Source: Thiosocius sp963753845
Lineage (GTDB): Bacteria > Pseudomonadota > Gammaproteobacteria > Chromatiales > Chromatiaceae
NCBI GenBank assembly: GCA_963753845.1
Contig: CAVWEI010000021.1
Coordinates: 12,771 to 76,770 of the forward strand
DNA length: 64,000 bases
Direction: 5' to 3'
Positions 59,788 through 64,000 of this stretch are shown piece by piece. Every line of letters begins with the position of its first letter. Position 1 is the stretch's first letter. The position numbers were made by a program, and so were the translations under genes. The notes under the pieces are model-generated. The model worked only from the letters and a program-made list of their open reading frames with translations. It was not told where the DNA came from and made no database searches.

Positions 59788-59905
59788 CCCTGACGCCATG
59801 GCTTTCGCCGCTTTCTGCGCCGGGCATTCATCGAGTGGGCCAATGAAGTTTCCCGTTCTGGGCGCGCATCCCGTTCAGCTGCGGGCAGGAGCGGAAGTTG
59901 CGTCA
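59788..59905 (-). repeat. attC site (last cassette, TfoX-like copy 1)
   Basis: About 118 bp. On the minus strand it opens with GACGCAAC, overlapping the gene stop, and closes with GGCGTCAGG, near GTTRRRY. Imperfect inverted symmetry between. Being 18 bp from feoC, it is the distal boundary of the array. Confidence 0.55.
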
Positions 59906-60256
59906 CTTTCCCTTTTTCTTTGATTTCCGGATCGGTTTTCTGGCCCTCAATGCAGCCTCAAATGCGCGAACCGCCCATTCTCTGGCCAGTCCGGGATCAT
60001 CGAATATCTCCTCCGGGGCCATGTAGAAAGACATTTTCAGTATCTTTCCGCTCTTTTGATATTCGAACTGCGGCAGGCCAAGCGCGTTGAATTCACCCGA
60101 CGATTTTTCGTCCGCTTTCAGGTACAGGACATCGTCCGCGATGAGTCCGAACATCAGGCCGTCGTGGTACACCCCGTAACCACCGAACATACGCCTCGCT
60201 TGTATCGGGCCAATCAGCGCGAATACCTCCTCGAGGTTGTCGACGAACTCATTCAT
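59903..60256 (-). CDS. TfoX N-terminal-domain protein, cassette copy 1
   Basis: 117 residues: a stand-alone TfoX_N domain (FGPIQ-like GPIQARRMFGGYGVYHDGLMFGLIADDVLYLKAD, in pieces of MFGGYGVYHDGLMF and DDVLYLKADE), then a basic Lys/Arg tail. TfoX_N proteins relate to the competence regulator TfoX/Sxy, but lone N-domains have no proven role. A second copy, over 85% identical by eye, lies at 60897-61250 with another cassette between them. Its ATG lies close behind the upstream attC. Confidence 0.88.
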   Translation of the reverse strand: MNEFVDNLEEVFALIGPIQARRMFGGYGVYHDGLMFGLIADDVLYLKADEKSSGEFNALGLPQFEYQKSGKILKMSFYMAPEEIFDDPGLAREWAVRAFEAALRARKPIRKSKKKGK

Positions 60257-60267
60257 GTTTCTTGCCG

Positions 60268-60301
60268 GCCCAATCAGCGAGTGGGCCGGGGTGTGTTATG
60301 C
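60268..60301 (-). repeat. Short or truncated attC site (DUF6714-like cassette)
   Basis: Minus strand GCATAAC ... ATTGGGC with a GGCCCA/TGGGCC stem. Only about 34 bp between core sites, shorter than usual attC, so probably deleted internally. The 5' core overlaps the TAA of the gene. Confidence 0.55.
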
Positions 60302-60751
60302 GTTTGACCACAACTCATGTGTGCTCAAGGCCACTTCGACTGACATATTCGCCTCAAGCTCACTCGGATACTTAAGAATCATATGGGCCAAAAACGCCGC
60401 TACAAATTCGCGTTGGGAGCCTGAACAACACTGAAGCAGCCTGTTTTCTGCGCCTCCATACGCCAAATGGAAGAGCAGCTGATCAAGATAGAAATCGCCC
60501 TCAATTGTTTCGACGCTTAGCCTTACGAGCGCTGGCAGGTAATATTTCAGGCCATCAGCGGAACAGAAACACAGTGGATCCCAACCAGGGTTCCCAAGCT
60601 GCCCAAGACCAATTTGTTCCACAGAGCTGCTGCGCAAAGTTTCATCATGCTCGGCGCATTCTTCACAGTGATTGAAATCGGTAAAGTGTTCCGGCTTCTC
60701 CGCTGAGAAGACCCGCTTCGCTTCAACGAACCAATCCACGTCGGTTCTCAT
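60296..60751 (-). CDS. DUF6714-like hypothetical cassette protein
   Basis: 151 residues. Conserved-looking features HCEECAEHDETLR and LGNPGWDPLCFCSADGLKYYLPAL resemble the DUF6714 family, of unknown function. Soluble, acidic, cysteine-rich (CEEC, CFC, CC). The ATG at 60751 directly follows the attC core (CTATGC-ATG), as in many integron cassettes without their own leader. It separates the two TfoX-like cassettes. Confidence 0.75.
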   Translation of the reverse strand: MRTDVDWFVEAKRVFSAEKPEHFTDFNHCEECAEHDETLRSSSVEQIGLGQLGNPGWDPLCFCSADGLKYYLPALVRLSVETIEGDFYLDQLLFHLAYGGAENRLLQCCSGSQREFVAAFLAHMILKYPSELEANMSVEVALSTHELWSNA

Positions 60752-60862
60752 GCATAGCGCCGGGTCAAGTGGCGCCCAGTATGCAGCGCCGTTCGCGATA
60801 CAGTGCCGCAGGCATGCACAAAAAGGCGGGGAGCGCCGAACGGCTTGAACGATTTGTCAGGC
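60752..60862 (-). repeat. attC site (TfoX-like cassette copy 2)
   Basis: About 111 bp. Minus strand: GCCTGAC at one end, GGCGCTATGC at the other, with CGTTCAAGCCGTTCGGCGCTCC-type inner boxes shared with the site at 61262. Confidence 0.7.
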
Positions 60863-60896
60863 CCCGCCACTTTTGGAACAAGCTGAGAGCAGCGCG

Positions 60897-61250
60897 TCAC
60901 TTCTTTTTTCTCTTCGATTTCTGGATCGGTTTTCTGGCCCTCAAGGCCGCCTCAAATGCGCGAACCGCCCATTCCCTGGCCAGTCCAGGATCATCGAGTA
61001 TCTCCTCTGGAGCCGTGTAGTAAGACATTTTCAGTATCTTTCCGCTCTTTTGATATTCGAACTGCGGCAGGCCAAGCGCGTTGAATTCACCCGACGATTT
61101 TTCGTCCGCTTTCAGGTACAGAACATCGTCCGCGACGAGTCCGAACATCAGGTGATCGTGATACACCCCGTACCCACCGAACATACGCCTCGTTTGTATC
61201 GGGCCAAACAGCCCGAATACTTCTTCGAGGTTGTCGATGAATTCATTCAT
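60897..61250 (-). CDS. TfoX N-terminal-domain protein, cassette copy 2
   Basis: 117 residues from the ATG at 61250, which follows the upstream attC by 12 bp; the frame open further upstream is the attC itself. The sequence is nearly the same as the copy at 59903 (MNEFIDNLEEVFGLFGPIQ versus MNEFVDNLEEVFALIGPIQ), and long stretches are identical at the DNA level, so the cassette was duplicated recently. Same TfoX_N domain and basic tail. Confidence 0.88.
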   Translation of the reverse strand: MNEFIDNLEEVFGLFGPIQTRRMFGGYGVYHDHLMFGLVADDVLYLKADEKSSGEFNALGLPQFEYQKSGKILKMSYYTAPEEILDDPGLAREWAVRAFEAALRARKPIQKSKRKKK

Positions 61251-61261
61251 GGTTCTTGCCG

Positions 61262-61348
61262 GCCTAACGCCTGGTTGAGCGGCGGCCGGCATGGAGCGCC
61301 GGGCGTCCGAGAGAGCGCGGCGAACGGCTTGAACGATCTCTTGAATGC
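61262..61348 (-). repeat. attC site (ccdAB cassette)
   Basis: About 87 bp with a canonical GCGTTAGGC core at 61262-61270, inner boxes GGACGCC/GGCGCTCC and GCCGGCCGCC, and a weaker outer core (GCATTCAAG). Confidence 0.82.
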
Positions 61349-61407
61349 ATTACACTGCGCATATCCATGCGCATTCTCGCTTCAAAGAAAAGATAGGAGA
61401 GACCGAT

Positions 61408-61653
61408 ATGCATCGCTTCTATGACGAAAACGCCCCAAAAAAACCCACTAATTTAAGCCTAAACAGTGACTTATTGGCCAAGACGCGTGCTTTGAAAATT
61501 AATCTCTCTGCGACACTGGAACAAGCCCTGGAGCAGGAATTAGCGAAAGCAGAAGCCGCGAAATGGGCAACAGAGAACAAGCAGGCCATCAAAGCGTACA
61601 ACGCTTTCGTAGAAGAAAATGGCTGCTTTGGCGATGAATTCCGGGAATTTTGA
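61408..61653 (+). CDS. ccdA: CcdA antitoxin
   Basis: 81 residues; TAGGAGAG lies 6 nt before the ATG at 61408. Ribbon-helix-helix N-terminus (KKPTNLSLNSDLLAKTRAL) and CcdA C-terminal toxin-binding tail (AYNAFVEENGCFGDEFREF). It neutralises the gyrase poison CcdB and autorepresses the operon. The stop overlaps the ccdB ATG (TGATG). This cassette reads opposite to all others, so it must use its own promoter, probably in the AT-rich 61350-61400 stretch. Confidence 0.94.
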   Translation: MHRFYDENAPKKPTNLSLNSDLLAKTRALKINLSATLEQALEQELAKAEAAKWATENKQAIKAYNAFVEENGCFGDEFREF

Positions 61654-61970
61654 TGGCGCAATTCGACGTGTTCAGAAACCCGAGCGCTACTAGTAGAAAA
61701 CACTACCCATACCTCGTTGATATTCAGAGCCCCTACCTAAGCGAGTTAGCGACACGTATTGTGATACCACTTGGAAAGGCAACTTCGCTCAAAAACACTG
61801 CCATGAAGGGATTGACCCCGGAAATCTCTTTTGAGGATGAAAAACTACTTCTCCTCACACCACAGATTTCCTCAATTTCAAAGAAACAGCTCAAAGAGCC
61901 AATTGGCTCGCTGTTGCATTTCCGTGAAGAGCTGATGAATTCACTGGATTTCGCCATTTTTGGCATTTGA
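61653..61970 (+). CDS. ccdB: CcdB gyrase-inhibitor toxin
   Basis: 105 residues from the ATG at 61653. CcdB features: AQFDVFRNP at the N-terminus, YPYLVDIQSPYLSELATRIVIPL, and the C-terminal gyrase-contact end SLDFAIFGI, whose last Gly-Ile is functionally important in F-plasmid CcdB (Gly100, Ile101). The stop codon falls inside the next attC. Confidence 0.94.
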   Translation: MAQFDVFRNPSATSRKHYPYLVDIQSPYLSELATRIVIPLGKATSLKNTAMKGLTPEISFEDEKLLLLTPQISSISKKQLKEPIGSLLHFREELMNSLDFAIFGI

Positions 61971-62084
61971 CGCCAAGTTCAGCGGCGCCGAATGCGGAGT
62001 GGTGTTTTTTGCGAAACAATGCCGAAGGCATTCGCAAAACACTGCGGATTGTTCGGGATCCGCTGGAACGCATTGGGTTCAGAC
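61962..62084 (-). repeat. attC site (ABM monooxygenase cassette)
   Basis: About 120 bp. Minus strand runs from GTCTGAAC (overlapping the ABM stop) to GGCGTCAAATGCC. The inner arm GTGTTTTGCG ... CGCAAAAAACAC forms a long stem. Confidence 0.7.
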
Positions 62085-62378
62085 TTCAATCTCGCTCAAC
62101 TCAAGAACTGTCGCTGGCCCCGCTCTAAAAGATGGGCTAATGGAATCTGCTTCTTTCATATGTGGAGATTTATCATGCGCTGCGAGAGCTTCTTCAGACT
62201 CCCAGCGTTCGGTTAAAACAAATTGTTCATCGCTTCCTGAGACTCGGCTCAGTTCATACTCAAGGCACCCTTCCTCGTTCAGCACAAGAGGCCTTATTTT
62301 CTTGTACAAGCTAATCTGTTCTTCTGATTTTTCCGGCTGAACTTCGATTAGAACGACAAGCCTTATTCGCTTTTTCAT
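62079..62378 (-). CDS. Antibiotic-biosynthesis-monooxygenase-fold (ABM) protein
   Basis: 99 residues, single ABM (dimeric ferredoxin-like) domain: RLVVLIEVQPEKSEEQISLYKKIRP and GCLEYELSRVSGSDEQFVLTERWESEEALAAHDKS (split at positions 6-30 and 37-70). YELSR and the His in AAHDKS are typical. These small proteins include quinol oxygenases and (4S)-DPD isomerases (LsrG-like); the activity here is unknown. The ATG at 62378 lies 25 bp past the upstream attC core. Confidence 0.85.
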   Translation of the reverse strand: MKKRIRLVVLIEVQPEKSEEQISLYKKIRPLVLNEEGCLEYELSRVSGSDEQFVLTERWESEEALAAHDKSPHMKEADSISPSFRAGPATVLELSEIEV

Positions 62379-62402
62379 TTTCAGCGATACCTCAGTTTAT
62401 TT

Positions 62403-62496
62403 CAGCAACCTGGCCAAGCTAAGCGGCGGCCAGTACGGTGCGGAGTGCTGGGCGTCCGAGTGAGCGTTAGCGAAGGGCTTCAACAATTTGTTGGAC
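62403..62496 (-). repeat. attC site (unknown-protein cassette at 62467)
   Basis: About 94 bp. Minus strand GTCCAAC (perfect RYYYAAC) to GGTTGCTG, with inner GGACGCCCAGCACTCCGC and GGCCGCCGCTTAGC boxes. The end of the gene is inside the site. Confidence 0.8.
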
Positions 62497-62844
62497 ATTT
62501 TTTAGCTCGAAGCAACCATCGAAGTTCATTTTGCGCAGTACGCGCTTGGCTTCGCTAATCTCCGCCTCAGATACTGACTCGATGTTGAGGGCGTAGTTCT
62601 TAGTATTCGATGCGACCTTTACGACTCTTGGGCCCCACTCAACGGAAACGAGCAATTGTCTTGCCGATTCCTCAATTTCGCCTATATCGACCGAGACGCC
62701 ACCCTCTTCTTCAGGAAGCAGTATTTCGTACTTTGGCGTACGCAACAGCGTGAGGCTGTCCGCTGCGTATTCGCCCAAAGGAAACGATACGATGAGATCA
62801 TCATCGTCTTCCACCGTAATAAATGGAACGTGGTGCGTTTTCAT
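62467..62844 (-). CDS. Hypothetical cassette protein
   Basis: 125 residues; unknown family. Acidic N-terminal half (TVEDDDDLIVSFPLGEYA, LLPEEEGGVSVDIGEIEE) and a C-terminal helical end (EAKRVLRKMNFDGCFELKNV). No signal peptide or membrane span. The ATG at 62844 touches the GTTAGAC attC core directly, and the last ten codons lie within the next attC. AT-richer than chromosomal neighbours. Confidence 0.72.
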   Translation of the reverse strand: MKTHHVPFITVEDDDDLIVSFPLGEYAADSLTLLRTPKYEILLPEEEGGVSVDIGEIEESARQLLVSVEWGPRVVKVASNTKNYALNIESVSEAEISEAKRVLRKMNFDGCFELKNVQQIVEALR

Positions 62845-62920
62845 GTCTAACGCCATGCTTTCCGAGGGGGGGCGGCGCGCAGCGCGAGGGCCATCCACTG
62901 GAAGCTCTTTTTAGAGGCGA
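62845..62920 (-). repeat. attC site (DksA/TraR-type cassette)
   Basis: About 76 bp. The GCGTTAGAC core (62845-62853) is canonical; the other core is CGCCTCTAAAA. A CGCGCTGCGCG stem lies between. Confidence 0.75.
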
Positions 62921-62929
62921 CCACATCAG

Positions 62930-63268
62930 TCATTTATCTGCACACTTGATGCATTGAGTGTAAGAAGGATCCACGTCTAGTCTGCGGATGTTTATCTCTT
63001 CCCCACACGTGGGGCAGACGCCAAAATCACCAGCGGCAATTCGGCGCAACGCGCCCTCAATTCTTAAGAGCCGATGTTCACGCCGCCCCTTTGTTTCAAT
63101 CGCCATGCCTTGCGCACGCATTGCATCCATTCGACTGAGCCGACCAACGGCCGATTGATCCAGTTCCACGGTTTTTGCTGCGTCGTCGGACGTGCTGCTT
63201 AGATTCATGATTTCAGACCGCAGCTGGAGCAACCGCTGTCTGAAGCTATCGATTTGCATTTCGTCCAT
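62930..63268 (-). CDS. DksA/TraR-type zinc-finger cassette protein
   Basis: 112 residues from the ATG at 63268; a start nine bases later is also possible. Coiled-coil N-terminus (QIDSFRQRLLQLRSEIMNL), then the C4 zinc finger (CPTCGEEINIRRL ... CIKCADK). GDFGVCPTCGEEI is the family signature. DksA-like proteins reach into the RNA polymerase secondary channel; DksA needs a DxxDxA tip, and here the tip region (SRMDAMRAQGMA) has only DAMRAQ, so activity may differ. Confidence 0.88.
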   Translation of the reverse strand: MDEMQIDSFRQRLLQLRSEIMNLSSTSDDAAKTVELDQSAVGRLSRMDAMRAQGMAIETKGRREHRLLRIEGALRRIAAGDFGVCPTCGEEINIRRLDVDPSYTQCIKCADK

Positions 63269-63293
63269 CTGTGTTTGCACTCTAGTTCTATCG

Positions 63294-63434
63294 CCACTAA
63301 CGCTCAGGTAAGCGGCGATCAGCATGGAGTGGTTGCTCGGGCAAAAATGGCAAAGCCATGCCCGAGCAGACGCGGAGTGCTGAGCGTCCGAATGAGGAGC
63401 AAAGCGACGAATGACTTGACCGCCTTGTTATGCC
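63294..63434 (-). repeat. attC site (unknown-protein cassette at 63436)
   Basis: About 141 bp. Minus strand GCATAACAAGGCGGTCAAG at one end and CTGAGCGTTAGTG at the other, with a TGCTCGGGCA/TGCCCGAGCA stem in the middle. The clearest long attC of the array. Confidence 0.88.
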
Positions 63435-63435
63435 A

Positions 63436-63975
63436 TTAGTGCGGATAAATCGATTCTTCCTCAACATTCAATACTACTTCGCAATCGCAAAAACCACCGT
63501 GCGCCATAAGCGCCGCAATGACCTCATTTGAATTGTACCCAGTTGTAGACAGCCACTTTTTCGTGTTCCGGTGATCGTGGTCACAACCGTTCTCCCGAAC
63601 CTGATTATCGACGAAATCAATTAGCAGACCCAATTCCTTTTTTTCTAGTGGCATCCACGTACGACGGCTGTCTGATGCGCCGAAAAGCTGATACGGATCA
63701 CCTTCTATGAGAAGACCCCAATCGTCTGAGATATTCACGCTAGCCAGAAAACCATGCATTCGGGCTACATCTATGTTGTTTTCTTCGAGCCATTTATCCG
63801 TTAGCTCGAAATCATTTCTGTGCCCATTTTCAGCAATCGCAGCGCCCACATTCGATATCAGAGAAAGCATCTGTTGACGATCAATTGGCGAGCGTGAGGC
63901 CCTATCGGTTTCCCTTCTAGCCATCTCGGCTTTGATAGCTGCCTCTCGTTCCGCCTTCTTGCTCCTTTTGCTCAT
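63436..63975 (-). CDS. Hypothetical cassette protein
   Basis: 179 residues, unknown family. Highly charged N-terminus (SKRSKKAEREAAIKAEMARRE), then two similar-looking segments, HRNDFELTDKWLEENNIDVARMHGFL and HRNTKKWLSTTGYNSNEVIAALMAHGGF (each begins HRN and contains KWL), suggesting an internal duplication. AGGA lies 6 nt before the ATG at 63975. The stop is followed at once by its attC. Confidence 0.75.
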   Translation of the reverse strand: MSKRSKKAEREAAIKAEMARRETDRASRSPIDRQQMLSLISNVGAAIAENGHRNDFELTDKWLEENNIDVARMHGFLASVNISDDWGLLIEGDPYQLFGASDSRRTWMPLEKKELGLLIDFVDNQVRENGCDHDHRNTKKWLSTTGYNSNEVIAALMAHGGFCDCEVVLNVEEESIYPH

Positions 63976-63985
63976 CGAGCGTCCT

Positions 63986-64000
63986 TCTAGGCATAACAGC
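63986..64000 (-). repeat. Partial attC site at the window edge
   Basis: Minus strand GCTGTTATGCCT: the GTTATGC core of the next cassette's attC. The array therefore continues beyond the window, towards the expected integrase end. Confidence 0.7.

Noticed and set aside
59771..64000. Integron integrase or attI inside the window
   Set aside because: No tyrosine recombinase frame on either strand; array orientation puts intI beyond the right edge.

Overview
The window is GC-rich chromosomal DNA from a gammaproteobacterium. The gene content (RimO, DusA, MinCDE, RhlE, DsrC-like and DsrE-like proteins, SulP, TRAP and Pot transporters, RpfF/RpfC/RpfG, PEP-CTERM proteins) suggests a free-living or host-associated organism with sulfur metabolism, possibly near the Chromatiales. 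That placement is inference; no rRNA or other phylogenetic marker is present.

Layout. 1-2.6 kb: a TonB-dependent receptor under a cobalamin riboswitch, then a tiny Cys-rich membrane protein. 2.8-5.4 kb: a translationally coupled trio ending in rimO. 5.4-6.3 kb: a DUF2892 membrane protein, a long palindromic repeat and a cupin. 6.6-11.2 kb: a diffusible-signal-factor quorum-sensing cluster, rpfG and rpfC facing rpfF; rpfC carries a one-base frameshift. 11.5-16 kb: a DMT exporter and a DctPQM TRAP transporter behind a sigma-54 promoter. 16-20.2 kb: a pentapeptide-repeat protein, dusA, and a tandem array in which copies of the dusA 5' end alternate with toxin-antitoxin genes (VapBC, ParE/Phd, and a ParE pseudogene). 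20.2-22.3 kb: ApbE, a DsrE-like secreted protein and a small membrane protein. 22.8-26.1 kb: a histidine kinase and a REC-PAS-GGDEF-EAL protein. 26.3-29.5 kb: two membrane-anchored coiled-coil proteins of unknown role, then minCDE. 29.6-33.7 kb: a PEP-CTERM protein with a sigma-54 promoter and a PrsT-like TPR protein. 33.9-42.3 kb: alr, terC, a TetR/adaptor/RND efflux operon and an AcuI-type reductase. 42.5-49 kb: a DsrC-like protein lacking one conserved Cys, an iron-type ABC transporter and a SulP transporter. 49-53 kb: potFGHI. 53-57 kb: RhlE with a repetitive tail and a Kef-type antiporter. 56.9-59.8 kb: feoABC, with feoB broken by four same-sign frameshifts. 59.8-64 kb: the distal end of an integron gene-cassette array (TfoX-like x2, DUF6714-like, ccdAB, ABM monooxygenase, DksA/TraR-type and unknown cassettes, separated by attC sites).

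How parts work together. RpfF makes the signal, RpfC senses it and RpfG degrades c-di-GMP; the GGDEF-EAL protein at 24 kb acts on the same second messenger. One inverted repeat, TTAG-N6-CTAA, lies upstream of three unlinked genes (small Cys-rich protein, DUF2892 protein, SulP). It is probably the operator of one ArsR-type (BigR/SqrR-like) sulfide-responsive repressor encoded outside the window. Two mobile-DNA systems have shaped the window: the dusA-associated toxin-antitoxin array and the integron cassette array. Both carry toxin-antitoxin modules. No integrase of either kind is in the window.
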